Positions 44,141 through 55,584 of a DNA stretch of 64,000 bases are shown here, one piece after another. A program made the position numbers and the translations under genes. Source of the stretch: Blepharisma japonicum. Lineage: Eukaryota; Ciliophora; Heterotrichea; Heterotrichida; Blepharismidae. The first letter of the stretch is position 1, and each line of letters starts with the position of its first letter. The notes beneath the pieces were generated by a model, which worked only from the letters and a program-made list of their open reading frames with translations, did no database searches and was not told the DNA's origin. Where the stretch lies: assembly GCA_949751835.1 (NCBI GenBank), contig CATKHK010000013.1:434001-498000 (forward strand). The letters run 5' to 3'.

Positions 44141-45418
44141 TTAATTAAGCCACATTTTACTATTAAACACTCTATTTATAGCCTCAACAATTTTACTTTC
44201 GCCTTTAATATGCTTTGGAAAGTATTTAAACTTTATTTTGGATGGCAGATTTTCATTGTTCTTCTCATTTATGCTAGTTGTTGATTGAGAATAAGACATC
44301 GGTAAATAAGTTTTAGACTTATGCTTCATTTTTCAGATAGATCTTGGCAGTATAAGCTTTTTCATTGATTGCGATTTGTGATTTTGAAAATCTTGAATCA
44401 CTGCAGAGAAATCTGTTATAGGGACTCTTTCAATTACATTAGCATAGCTCACTTGCCTTTTGGGTCTCCTCCGAATAAACACTTTTTCATTTGAGTCTAC
44501 CAGAAATTTTGCAGGCAGAATATTTGTAAAACTTCTATTATGGCCTTTTGCAATTTTAGGAGTAGAACCTCTTGATAAATCTAAGAACGATGAATTTAAG
44601 CTCGGAGCTCTATGCTTCAATGGCGAGTCAAAATTCATTTCATCGCACTCAACACTTTTATTATGCTTAGGCGAAGAATTTTTATTATATATAGCTGAAT
44701 TCTGTAATCCTGCCAGCCACAACTTATTTTGCTTATCTTCAATCAGCAAAAATTCACAGTGAATAACCTTATAGTTGTCACTTACATAAGAAATTGCATC
44801 ATTACAGATTTTTTTAATATTTTCCTCAAGAGCTAAATTACTGATGATATCAATTCGGCTAATTCTGTTTGGGTAATTATGATTATATATAATTTTTTTC
44901 ATTTCAAATGTAAAATCATCGTCTGATTGATCTATATATACAATATAAAAGTAGTCATTAGAAAATGCTGAGGATTTATACAATTGGAGAGCTTCCAAGT
45001 CTTTAAATACAGCTTGGAAAGATTGTCCCATTACCTTTGTCAAATTTGAAAGATAAAGCACTTTTCTTGATCCATCTTTTTTAACACTGAAACAAGTTTT
45101 TCGGTCTCTATACTGGATTTTTAGTCATTCATCCTTATGATCCAATGCATTTTTAAAATGCACTTGCTCTTCTTTGGAAAGGTTGCTTCTCAAGAATGAT
45201 CTTACTACTTCTGTAGCTTTCAGGTGAGATTTCGGTTTTGAATGAACGTAACCAAGGTTGTCAGTATAAATCCAGAGCCCAATTTCATTTTCAGAATCAA
45301 TAAAAGCAGTGTCTAATACTTGCAGTTTTACTGGAAGTTTCTTTGAATGATCAATAATCACCTGCAGAAGCCATCTCCATCCAAGCTTGATTGCCTCATT
45401 TTGGTTTGCAATCGCCAT
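44141..45418 (-). CDS. Hypothetical protein, 425 aa
   Basis: One frame from ATG 45418 to TAA 44141-44143, with two TGA-Trp codons (45125 and 44333). Residues 1-220 look globular, with YFYIVYIDQSDDDFTFEMKK and an ISRIDIISNLALEEN helix. About 230-330 are Ser/Lys/Pro-rich (SPKHNKSVEC, RGSTPKIAKGHNR), and the tail is Lys-rich. No known domain is recognised; the family is probably ciliate-restricted. Confidence 0.7.
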
Positions 45419-45482
45419 ATTAGCTGAGAAATATTTTCATAAGTTAAAAAAGATTTGAGAATTTCTATGTTTATTACAATAT

Positions 45483-46655
45483 TTATGAAACTACTCCGTC
45501 TCCATATAGTGAAGTCTGCATAATCCTACTATAATAAATTTGCTGCCTTGTGATGTCCCTCATTAAATCTTCATAAATTTGTGAGTTCTTGAATATTGGA
45601 AAATACCTAATGTTTAGGATCCCAAAAACTTCTTCTTGAATCAGTGAAATTGTTTCTCCTGACAGCTTGAGCTTGCTTGCACCAAATCGTATTTCTCCTT
45701 CTAGCTCCTTTTCTGGGCTATGCTTGTAGAGTTCACACTTGATTCACATCTGTAAAAACTCTCCACTTTGTATGCCAAGTTCATTATCTTGTTGGCTATT
45801 TAGTGCTTTTTCGAAGGCTTCGAGTGTAGTTTTGCTTTGCAAAATTAATTCCAAGGACTGCAGCATTTCGATTGTGAGTGCTTCCTCATAAGAAGTTTGC
45901 TCTTCATATGTTTTTCACAGCGGATATATTGATGATGTGACCATTATGAGGTGGTTTCTGATCACTGACTCTATTCTTCAATAAGGATCATCAAATGTAG
46001 AAACCAGCCCAGTTAAGATTCACAGTCCGCAAATCAAGGTCAGCTCTTTTGACATCGAAAAATCATCATTTACATTTCTCAAGTTAAAAACTGCTATAAC
46101 AAACGTCATTTCTTCAATAAAGAGCACAAACAAATATATAATCTCAGTCCTCTGACTGCTTTCAGAATTTCCATCATAGTAAGCTATAGGGAAATATTCA
46201 TTAATAACATTCAAAGAGCTGATGACTGATGCAGCAGCCACTACTACAATCAAAATATATAAGTAAACTTTTACCAGCCACTTCTGGCTTGTCCGATGAA
46301 TATTTTTCCTGAAAACATTGTCTTCCTCATCTCAGTTAAAATCCACTTTGAATATGAAATATACTCGGTAACAGCGCAGTAAGAAGGGAAAATACATAGA
46401 ATAATGAACAATAATTGCTACAGCCCGATAGATGTGATCGAATTCATTTGGTCCCATATTGGAAAAGCTGACATAAAGAGTGAGAATGAGAATGACACAC
46501 TGTATATAGTTGCTTCAGTGAGTAATTATTACCATTTGTGATGATCGGTTTTTTATTGCTTTTTTAGATGCCTTGAGGAATAGGAGAATCCCGACAGGGA
46601 TGTAGATGAGAGATGCAAAGCCAAGTCAGAGAAAAACAAAAAGACTGCTTGCCAT
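45483..46655 (-). CDS. Seven-transmembrane protein with C-terminal RGS domain
   Basis: 390 aa. It uses TGA-Trp seven times and TGG once, and a standard-code reading would hide it completely. ATG 46655, stop TAA 45483-45485. About seven hydrophobic helices occupy residues 1-235 (for example LFVFLWLGFASLIYIPVGI and ILIVVVAAASVISSLNVI). The C-terminal region is an RGS-type helical bundle starting SYEEALTIEMLQSLELIL, with AFEKALNSQ and FLQMWIKCELYKHSP (E-L-F/Y-K position). Seven-TM-RGS proteins, like Arabidopsis AtRGS1, speed GTP hydrolysis on G-alpha subunits. The domain order is right, but the RGS match rests on motif reading only. Confidence 0.78.
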
Positions 46656-47067
46656 TAATACTTAAGTTTTCACTAATTTTATTATTTATTTGATGCAAAA
46701 GCAAAATTTCTACTGGGTTTTATCTTTCTGGTATAGATTTTTTTACCGGAATGCTGGCTTCAGATAACATTGGCTGATAAAATATTCGCCAAATAGAATT
46801 AAGCGGTAGGATAAAATATTTTTTTTCTTCTTGGGCAGCAAATTATCCTATCACAAGCTATGGAGATTTCGATTTATGTATGATACTTTTCACAAAGTCA
46901 TACCTACTTATTTAGTCTCAAATTTTTTTAAGTAAATTGCTATATTTGATTAAGAGCATTTCTCACTTCATATGGTTTCTGTTCAGAAATTTAAACTGTA
47001 GATCTTCTTATTATCACCTGCTTGATATTAAATTTCTATTGCAAATTTGTTTTAATTTTTCATAATA
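46656..47067. promoter_or_regulatory. Shared divergent promoter region of the RGS and K+ channel genes
   Basis: 412 bp between two divergent start codons. It contains two copies of GATAAAATATT about 40 bp apart (near 46777 and 46812). No other element is recognised. Bidirectional promoter use is inferred from geometry only. Confidence 0.35.
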
Positions 47068-48678
47068 ATGTCTAATGTGCAGCATAAAAGTTCACTTCCA
47101 AATGGGACACCATCTTCCAAGAACTCTTCAAGAGCTTCTGCGAAAAAGCGAGGACTGCCAAAACTCTTAAGTTCATTTTTACCTACAAAAGACATAATGA
47201 AAATCAGAAAAAGTCAAAGAAATCTTGCTTTTGTTTCAGCTGTGATTTCTATCCTAACTCTTTTTCTTGCTTTCTATGAAAATGAATTGGAATATTTTAA
47301 TCATCAACATCCTACAGACTCAAGCAATATTCTGAGATGAATTATTATGTTTATGACTATGCTACACATATATTTCATATACAAATACTACTTAGGAACA
47401 CTAGAAATCAAAAAAGCATATAAAGAAGTTACAAAGAAAAGTAAAATCCATTATGATTTTAAGCTGATGAGAAACATGACTATAGAAATGCTGCTGACTT
47501 GCTTTTGTGTTCCACCTTACATAAGCTGAAAAGAGAAGTTCCACCAACTTGAGACTTACGCGATTTTATCAATTTCTGATATCATGTATACTCTCTCATT
47601 CTTACGATTATACCATATAGGGAAGCTTCTTTTTGAAACTTCTTCATTCAACACAGCGAAGGCCTATTTCTACTCTGCATTGCAGAATACCAAGACATCA
47701 GTGTGGTTTACACTGAAGTGTTATATGCAAATGCATCCATTTATATGTATAGTAGTATTATCTGGTTCTCTAAGCTTGGTAGGTGGTTTGATACTCCATG
47801 TATTAGAAAGGACTTCTCCAGCCAGCAGCTTTGACTACATATGAGATGCGTTTTGAATTCTCGCCTCAACTCAAGAAACAGTTGGATATGGAGATGTAGT
47901 ACCTGAAACCCACCTTGGCCGAGCTTTAGTTGTTGTGGCTTGCGTTTTTGGTCCATTTTTTGTATCTTCACTAGTTATCATAGTAAGAGAAGTCACCTCA
48001 TTTTCTGATAATGAAATAAAGCTTTATGCTTTAGTCAAATATAAAAAAAGGATTAAAGACAAACTTGCAGATTTCGCTGCAATTCTGATACAAAAATGGT
48101 GAAAATACGCAAAAATGCGTGTCGCAAGACTCCCACGAATAAAATTTTTGATAGAGTATCAAGCTTGCGTGTATAAATTTAACTTTAATAGAGTCCAGAT
48201 AAAAATTCAAAAGAACCCTCTGTTTCGAGAACAGATGGGCGAGGTTGAAGATATGACTGGCCATGCTATGAAAAAAATGCAAGATTATTTGGCGCATTCA
48301 CGATTTTATGAAAGCCTAGGGGCTCGATATTTGAAAGACGAGTTCTCAGTTTTGGAAAAAATCAAGGCTATAAATAAAAATCTAAATAAACTTGTGAAGC
48401 TTGATAAAAAGAAGCATAGAGCGACCTTACCAGTTCCTTTAGATGTCATAAGACGAATGTCTTCGCATTCAAGTGCAGGGAGCAATAGTAGTAGAGCTGC
48501 TATGAAAGGAAGACGACAGACTGCTGTAAAAAAGCTGATTATGAGCAGGCTGGGGTCGTTTGACACAGCAAATAGTCGAAGTAAAAGTGCGAGTGATAAT
48601 AAAATGCCACTTTCTCCTGGATTAGAACTGAATTCAAAGGATCGAAGGATTGCTTTGTCTTATAGGGAAAACAATTAA
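47068..48678 (+). CDS. SK-like calcium-activated potassium channel subunit
   Basis: 536 aa, several TGA-Trp. Hydrophobic segments S1-S6 are visible from about residue 50 to 310. The pore has WILASTQETVGYGDVVPET (GYGD at about residue 273), a K+ selectivity filter. The region before the pore, with RLYHIGKLLFETSSFNTA and FTLKCYMQMHPF, follows the SK channel layout. Behind S6, AAILIQKWWKYAKMR resembles an IQ/calmodulin-binding helix. The C-terminal tail is basic and Ser-rich. SK channels hyperpolarise membranes upon Ca2+ entry. Ciliary reversal and contraction use Ca2+, so a role in these is plausible but unproven. Confidence 0.9.
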
Positions 48679-48963
48679 TGTTAATGTTATAATGAAGTCA
48701 AATATGCTATGAAATTGATAACTGGTAAAGACTTGTCTTTTATTGTCGAGATTTCTGGAATTATATATAATAGAAATTCATGAATTTTTATGTATTAGTA
48801 TGTCTTTTAAATGTAGCATGAGCTAGCTTATATGAAATAAATCAAACTATGCAATAGGAAATTTTGAAAAATTGAATTATAGATAGCAATTGGTTAGAGG
48901 CATCTACGCTTCTTATAAACTATTGCCTTTTAATTTCTGAGTTACGAATTCTTAATTTTTGAA

Positions 48964-49605
48964 TTAATACATGTTTTTAAATATCTCATCTCCACTATCA
49001 TAGCATGAACATTCGTCATTTTCTGAAAGCACAGTTTGCTTATCTGTTTTTTTCTTTGTTAGCATGCTGCCTTTCTCTTCTTTTGAAAATCGCCGAATCA
49101 AGAAACTTTTTATACTAACAGATTTTTCTTGAGATTTTCTATATGATTGCTTAAAGTTCAAATATTTTTGCTTTATCGTTGTGTCTCTTCTTGATGGAAA
49201 AGCTGAACCATTAATTCGATAAGGAATTGGTTCAATAAAGCTCCTTGAGCTAATTTCAAAATTTTTACTATTTATCAAGGAATCTCGGCAAATAGGACTT
49301 AAACTCCCATTTTTATTCGGAGATAAAGAGGCTTCTTCTTGCTTTCGCACTAAAATCAGCCGCTTTTTTCTATTTTTTTTGAGCGATGGAAGCTTTGTAG
49401 CACTACGAGCTTTTTTTTTCTGACTTATCTGTGTAATAGGTTGCTCTTTTAAAACGATCTTTGAAAAACTTCGATTAAATAGAGCGCTTCGCTCATAATG
49501 TTTTCGGGAAAGGGAATTCAATAAATTATTCCCTTCTTCCCGGCGATTTTGTTTGATTTTCTGCTTTCAGTCTTTTCGGCTGCTATTTACTTTAAGAAAT
49601 TCCAT
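48964..49605 (-). CDS. Hypothetical basic protein, 213 aa
   Basis: ATG 49605, one TGA-Trp, TAA 48964-48966. Strongly Lys/Arg/Ser-rich (KKARSATKLPSLKKNRKKR) with repeated SLSP motifs and an acidic Cys-containing tail (ENDECSCYDSGDE). No domain recognised. The composition is similar to that of several other small basic proteins in this window (34370-35146, 59957-60790). Confidence 0.65.
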
Positions 49606-49853
49606 TTTAATAATATTTAATTTTACATAATAAACAAAAGCTATTCAAATTACTTAAAAATGGCTAATCAGAAAAAAATGTTTGAGAGATGAAACAAAGT
49701 AGAAATGCTTTCATTTCTCTCATAATATAAAACTCCAAAATTGTATATATAATACTTAACTGTTAAAACAAATATAAATGCAAATTAAATTATTGTGCCA
49801 AAGATACTTAGTTAAGGATATTTATATGAGACTATTACCTCTATTCAGTTCGA

Positions 49854-51074
49854 TTAGTCTTCAAGCGGTTCTGTAAAAGAATAAGGAGAAGGAATAATTT
49901 CAAGTGGCCGAATGGGTGGATCAGAATTATAAACTCTATTAAAGACCATTCTTCCTGTTAGTCTATAAGGCCTCGTCACAGCCTCAAATCTGAGTCGTAG
50001 TTTTTTAACAATTATTTCTCCTTTTTTCAAGCAAGTTTCTACAGCCCTTGTAGTCTGAAAAACCACTAAAGTGCACTGATTTCCATTATTATTTATCCCA
50101 GCATTCAAAACAAGTTCTACAACAGGCCCAAAATTATTTATCAAAGCTTTTAGCAGTTCTCCAGTATGCAACGTCTGGTTATATCCTAGTATAAGAATTT
50201 CATAAGCTTTGTATAACTCCTCAACAGGGGTTCTATCTAGACAGGGCAATATGATAATTGGTTTATTGTTAATTTTCATACAAAGTTTCAATAGGGCATT
50301 AACAGATTTTTCTTCCCGAAATTCAAGCCTCATTATAGATTTTTCTTCAAAAGGATTTTTTAACATATGTATAGGCTCATCTATACCATGGGAACGTATT
50401 TCTTGGGCTATTCGGTATGGAAAAGATCCTTTGGGGAGAGATGCAAAATAGCATAAACACTCAGGCCTATAGTCGACCATATCTTTTCCTACAAAAAAGA
50501 ACCCTTGCAAATAATTTGTTTCTTTTTGGAATTTATTCCACACATCTTCTCCCATACTCCCAGGGAAAACTGCTACAGATCCTAAATCAGGGATTTCAAT
50601 TTTATTTTCCTTTAACAAAAAGGGTTTTGCGTAGTTAGCATTTTCCATTAAAATACCAAATAAAGCCCCTTCTACGCCTAAAGTAAAATCATCTGCAGTC
50701 GCTTGGTTGGGCTTTACAATGAAAATATGATGAACAGGGCCAAATGTCTTTACAAAGTTTAAAATTCTTTGAGCAACTTCGCTGGCTAAGATTTCATAGA
50801 GAATTACGTTGATATAGAAGTGAACACTGGTGCATCAGATATTTTCATAAGAAACATAAGTGATAACTTCAAGGTTTTTCTCTTCTTCTTCGTCGGAATC
50901 TGAGTCATTAGCAAAAGGATTTCTTCTGATTTTTAGCTTGATTTGGTTCATTTCTTGAGCTTGGAAAGTTTCATCTTGAATGTGCTCTATTGTGCTTTTT
51001 AGAAGGACATTTGGAGGTTGATGAACAAAAAATCTAATAACATGAGCATCAGGATTAAATTTTATGCCTGCCAT
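49854..51074 (-). CDS. RRM-like protein, 406 aa
   Basis: One frame with TGA-Trp at 50835-50837; ATG 51074, TAA 49854-49856. An acidic patch (ANDSDSDEEEEKN) lies near residue 60. At about residues 305-385 a beta-alpha-beta-beta-alpha-beta pattern occurs, ILILGYNQTLHTGELLKALI then VELVLNAG and CTLVVFQTTRAVETCLKKG, as in an RRM. A second such module may lie at about 85-140. RNP1 is weak, so RNA binding is tentative. Confidence 0.68.
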
Positions 51075-51347
51075 TTAAGTTTACAGTTGGCCCCTTTTTA
51101 AATAAATTATTTTATAAATAATTTTAGATAATTTTTTTACTATTTAAAATTTAAAGTTAATTAATTTGAAAAATATAGAATAAGGAACTTCTGAACTTAA
51201 ATGCATAATTGATTTTTTAAATAATAAATTTAATATTTTACTGAATAATACTTTATTAGCTTTATTGAAACTACTTATTTAGCCACTTTATGTTGACCAG
51301 AATTATTAAGTGATGGATATTCTATAATAAATATTGCTCTTAATTTC

Positions 51348-51824
51348 TTACGAATTATGATATTTAGCCATCTCAATTGACCGTTGCTCCATCCCGCAGG
51401 TCTCATAAAATCCTTTCAACTCCTCTTTGCAATCCAATATCACTTTGTAGCACCCTAACTCTTTGCTTAATTCAATTAAAAGAGTAACTAATTGCTTACC
51501 TAGTCCTCTACCTTGGCATCCTTTAGCCACAACTATATCTTCAATATGTCCTACCTTTCCACCAGCATGAATGAATTTTTCCTCTACCAACAAAGTTCCA
51601 TGTGCAACCAATTTTTCACTAACTGTGTCTTCGAAGACAATTATAAAATACTCATTTGGCTTGCTATTAATTCGATTGAAAATGCCTTGAAAAGTCTCCT
51701 CAGTCAAGTTTCCTACAACAGTAAGGTTTGATAATAACTCACAAAATCCTTTATTGTAGTCATCGATTTCAAGTCTTCTGATTATGAAGCCTTCTGTTGA
51801 CCTTGACTGTATCAGACTGTCCAT
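51348..51824 (-). CDS. GNA1: Glucosamine-6-phosphate N-acetyltransferase (GNA1/GNPNAT1)
   Basis: 158 aa, as usual for GNA1. It is a GNAT fold with FIIRRLEIDDYNKGFCELL, FIHAGGKVGHIEDIVV and the acetyl-CoA loop GCQGRGLGKQLV, followed by ELSKELGCYKVILDC and LKGFYETCGM. These align over the full length with yeast/human GNA1. It acetylates glucosamine-6-phosphate with acetyl-CoA in the pathway to UDP-GlcNAc, in the cytosol. A GTAAGAAATTAAGAG stretch overlaps the stop, but it lacks the A10 of real introns here and the family normally ends at this point. Confidence 0.95.
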   Translation of the reverse strand: MDSLIQSRSTEGFIIRRLEIDDYNKGFCELLSNLTVVGNLTEETFQGIFNRINSKPNEYFIIVFEDTVSEKLVAHGTLLVEEKFIHAGGKVGHIEDIVVAKGCQGRGLGKQLVTLLIELSKELGCYKVILDCKEELKGFYETCGMEQRSIEMAKYHNS

Positions 51825-51909
51825 TTTTCGATTTTAAATTATTCTAAAATTATTCAAAAATTGCAGATCTGTGCATAAAAAATAAAAAATCAAATTTATA
51901 CAAAAAAAT

Positions 51910-53457
51910 TTAAAATTGGGTGTTAAAATAGTCCATGGCTGTCGTAGCTCTTGGACTATGGTTAAATGAGAGATTTAAATGATTTTCCATATTTGCTGAA
52001 ATAGGTGATTTTTCCCTTTTCACGAAATGTCTCCCTCTGAATGATCTTGGAGCAGGCGGCTTTGCAGATTCTGGCTCTTTAGGTTTATATTTCCCTACTC
52101 GAGCATTTGTTGAGACAGATCTTGGCTCATTAGGCTGATGTGGAGTTAACTGTGAATAGAGTTTTATCCTTTGCCCTGCCCTTGTTGACGCTTCTCTTTT
52201 ATAATAGCTTCTTGAAAAGTCTTGAGTTTTATAAGCCAAATCGGCCTCTTTTGATGAACTTCCGCCTGTACTCTCAACCCTTATATTTTCCAAAAATCGC
52301 TTGATTTTCGGATTCATAAGCTTAATTTCTGCAGGAATTGGCTTTAATGGTGGATGAGGGTTTGGAGAAGTGCTGGGTAGTGGTGCTGGAGGAGGAGCAG
52401 GATTACTTGGGGTTTTTGATAGATTTAGTCCATCATTTGCTTTGCTTTTCTTTAACTGTAAATAATAAGTGGCCGTAACATGATTATGTTTTCCTTGAGT
52501 GATGGCTTCTCTTGCGTTTTCTAAATCGATCCCATATTGGTCCAGCTGATTTAGGACATTTTCATCTACTACTATTTCGTCATATTTTACAATACTATTT
52601 GCTTCTGCATGCTTTAAAAATCACGGATGCCTTCTTATCATATCAATTGTATATCTCTCTTCTGGGTTGGTATTTAAAATTCTTTTTAATAGATCTTGGG
52701 CCTCAAAGCTTACTCATTTAGGGCATTTATAATCCCCACTCATGATTTTCTTATACAAGACTGATGTATTTTCATCTTCAAATGGAAGGTATCCACATAT
52801 AGCTGCATACAAAATAACACCGCAGCTTCATATATCTACAGTAATTCCATGATATCGCTTTCCCGCAATCATTTCTGGAGCTGCATAGCAAGGACTCCCA
52901 CAAGCTGTTTTTAAGGTTTCCCCAGGTCTATAAGTATTACTTAGACCAAAATCCACGATTTTTATATTTCGGCTTTCGTCTAACAGCAGATTTTCCGGCT
53001 TCAAGTCTCTGTGCACAATTCCCAATTTATGGATATACTCAACTCCAGACAAAATTTGCTGCAAAAATAAACATGCTTGGTTTTCTTTGACTTTTCCTCT
53101 AGCCACTATAAAATCAAACAGCTCGCCTCCGCAGACGTATTCCATAATTAAATACAACTGTTTGGGAGCTTCAATTATCTCATATAATTGTATGATATTA
53201 GTGTGCCGCAGCATTTTGAGGATTTTTATTTCTCGTGAAACACGCTCGACATCTGATGAATCTTTGATTCGGTCTTTTTCAAGGACTTTTATAGCGACTT
53301 TTTCGCCTGTGAGGATATGGGTTCCGAGCATAACTTTTCCAAATGTGCCTTCTCCTATAGATCTTCCAAGCATATAGTGGCCAATACTGTGGGTTTTAGA
53401 AGGAGAGGATGTACGCCGTGGGACGCTACTTGAACGAGACCTGAATAAGTCTTACAT
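51910..53457 (-). CDS. SNF1/AMPK-type protein kinase with UBA-like domain; start codon split by an intron
   Basis: 510 aa after removing the intron 53441-53455. The start ATG is split: AT is in exon 1 (53457-53456) and G in exon 2 (53440). The kinase (residues about 22-275) has [29 protein letters not shown] and the AMPK-type activation loop [19 protein letters not shown]-like helical stretch follows ([17 protein letters not shown], about 330-370), as in SNF1/MARK kinases, then a Pro-rich linker ([16 protein letters not shown]) and a disordered tail. Likely an energy-sensing or polarity kinase subunit; I cannot tell which. Confidence 0.92.
53441..53455 (-). other. 15-nt intron splitting the start codon
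   Basis: Coding-strand GTAAGACTTATTCAG. Unspliced, the transcript reads ATG-TAA. Splicing joins AT+G to make the initiator Met followed by [12 protein letters not shown] and the kinase. A at position 10, CAG end. Confidence 0.88.
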
Positions 53458-54145
53458 TTGTAGTAATCTTAATAAAATACATTTCAGTCAGTTATTGAAA
53501 AACCATTAGGCAGATGATACGAGAAGTTAAAGCGATTTAAACACAAGAGGAACTTCTGGTAAAATTTAAGAACAAAAAAAGAGAATATTGATAAATAATT
53601 AAGGTAAGCGATTTTATAAAATAGAAGTCTTTGCAATCATTTTTACTGGCTTGTTTAATAGGCTAAAAAGGATAATAGATTGATCTAAATATTTATTTTA
53701 CTATTATCTGTTTTATAAGCATGTGCTCTAATAATTATGGAGAATTTTTGGATATGATTTTTAAATATAATCTCATTTCGAAATATTTTATATCAGCTGC
53801 TAGAAGATATATTCAATTAATCGAGCAATTTAAAATTTGATTTTGTATAAATGTGCAAGAGTGTAATTAAATCTGAAGTTTGCTTTAAAGCTAAAGCATT
53901 AGCTAAGAAGTTATTTTAATACTTTAATCTTTCAGAAATTTAATTGTGATTAATATTAATGCTCATAGATTGCTATTTCATTCATTTAATTATAATATAA
54001 ATCATTTATCTTTTGATCTCAAATAAAGCTACAACTTATAATTTATACTTAATAATTTATATAAAATCCGCTTAACCACTTACACAATAGATTCAAATCT
54101 AAATTTTTTTGTATTTTATTATTCTTTATATATTATTTAAGTCAG
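53458..54145. other. Divergent intergenic spacer, 688 bp
   Basis: Very AT-rich spacer between the SNF1-like kinase start and the WWE-like gene. A 49-codon ATG-to-TAA stretch (53721-53870, one TGA) is at chance level. No RNA gene recognised. Confidence 0.4.
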
Positions 54146-54802
54146 ATGGGTCACTGCTGTTCTAAAACAGACAAAAATGAAGTTGCTGAGCCTTCTCAGG
54201 TCTCTCAGAACTCAAATGCAGGGTTTGGCCCAGTTGACCCCTCACAAATTGAAAGTCCTTCAAACGGAAAAAGTAAGGGACATCGACCGATGAAAAGGCA
54301 GAGAGATCAAGACCCCGAAATTATATTTGATGAAAATGCACATACAGGTGCAGATAAAGAGAATTTCCCTGATTATTTTACTGAAAATTGCACAATTTCA
54401 GGAGCATGGTCATACAAGCTAGACTCAGAGCAAACAGAATTTCCACAAGAAATTCAAGACCAAATTGAAAAAGCATTTTTGAGAGGAGACCACAAAACTG
54501 CATTTAAATTGCATGATGACGATGCAGAAGTTGTTTTTGCTGACGATACTTTAATAATTCACAATTTAGCAGAAACATCGATTCATCATATAGAAAGAAC
54601 ACCATTGAGAAAAGAATCATATGGGTGGATCTGCTCTGATAAAACTATGAGGCCTATCATAAAGGAAATAGAAGATATGCTTGGCTTTACTGGGGGAATT
54701 TTTTCATTCCAGCTGGATGGAAAGCCTTACCAAATTAATGTCCCTAAGCAAGCTTTATATGATATGGACTCAAAAAGGAAAAGAAAAATTGTCTTACTTT
54801 AA
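54146..54802 (+). CDS. Probably N-myristoylated protein with WWE-like domain, 218 aa
   Basis: ATG 54146. It starts MGHCCSK, a Gly2 myristoylation and Cys palmitoylation signal, so membrane anchoring is likely. Residues about 85-155 match the WWE pattern: GAWSYKLDSEQTEFPQEI, then QDQIEKAF and VVFADDTLIIHN, ending in HHIER. WWE domains bind ADP-ribose derivatives or mediate ubiquitin/ADP-ribose coupling. The tail is basic. The N-terminal segment is Ser/Pro/Asp-rich. Function inferred only from these motifs. Confidence 0.75.
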   Translation: MGHCCSKTDKNEVAEPSQVSQNSNAGFGPVDPSQIESPSNGKSKGHRPMKRQRDQDPEIIFDENAHTGADKENFPDYFTENCTISGAWSYKLDSEQTEFPQEIQDQIEKAFLRGDHKTAFKLHDDDAEVVFADDTLIIHNLAETSIHHIERTPLRKESYGWICSDKTMRPIIKEIEDMLGFTGGIFSFQLDGKPYQINVPKQALYDMDSKRKRKIVLL

Positions 54803-55092
54803 TTTTGTATCAAGAATCATTAGAATAAAGAAGATTTGTTTAATAGGAAATTAAAATGATATCTATATAAATTGATAATCTATTTATTGTTTATATTAAG
54901 AATTTAAACAAGATAATTATATTTTTAATAAATCAGTATGGTTAATAATATCCATAACAATATACTTATCAATTATTACTCAATAATAATCTTGTTAAAA
55001 TCCTTCCATTGCAAGTATTTTAGAGTGATTTTAATTTAAGTGATGTATGGCATGCATTCTTATAATTCATAATTTTTAAAGGAATTGTTTAC

Positions 55093-55512
55093 TTAGCTAT
55101 GCTGAGAATGAATGTAGTTAGAAAGGACTTTCCATGCTTGTGTTTCTTCATCAACATCAGTCACTACCACTGACGAGCATTTCACAATATGTCTTGCTGT
55201 TCCGGTTGTGTCAACCTTGCACATTCCTGCCCATTCTCCAAGGGTGTTTCTATCAGAAACCATTACAAGTGGGACATCCTTTTCTGTACAAAGAGCTCTG
55301 ATCAAGCCTTTGTATTCTTTTAAGTCGCAGTTCTCAGCTAAAAAGCAAACTTTGGCGTCTCCTCTATCTATGGCTCTAGCAGCTTCGTTGATGCCTCGGA
55401 GTAGGCCATCACGATGTGAAGCTTTCTTAAGCACTTCTCTGATCGCATCATAGATGTTCATTTCAGCGGGTGCTTCAGTTTCCTCAATTTGTACCTGGGC
55501 TTCTTCTGCCAT
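55093..55512 (-). CDS. RPS12: 40S ribosomal protein eS12
   Basis: 139 aa. It contains the eS12 core: NIYDAIREVLKKASHRDGLL, GINEAARAIDRGDAKVCFLA, VPLVMVSDRNTLGEWAGMC and CSSVVVTDVDEETQAW, all matching eS12 (L7Ae superfamily) of the small subunit beak. The N-terminal Glu/Ala-rich tail is typical. GC content is higher than the surroundings, as in Cpn60. Confidence 0.97.
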   Translation of the reverse strand: MAEEAQVQIEETEAPAEMNIYDAIREVLKKASHRDGLLRGINEAARAIDRGDAKVCFLAENCDLKEYKGLIRALCTEKDVPLVMVSDRNTLGEWAGMCKVDTTGTARHIVKCSSVVVTDVDEETQAWKVLSNYIHSQHS

Positions 55513-55584
55513 CCTAGCCTCTATTATTTATTAAGACAATATGGAAGAAATTTAATAGTTTAATTAGGTTATAATAAACATAAC

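Noticed and set aside
51336-51350. 15-nt GTAAGAAATTAAGAG overlapping the GNA1 stop as an intron.
   Set aside because: Position 10 is T and the family normally ends here; splicing would only add about nine residues.
53721-53870. 49-codon ATG-to-TAA stretch in the spacer before the WWE-like gene.
   Set aside because: About chance length given only two stop codons; no motif.
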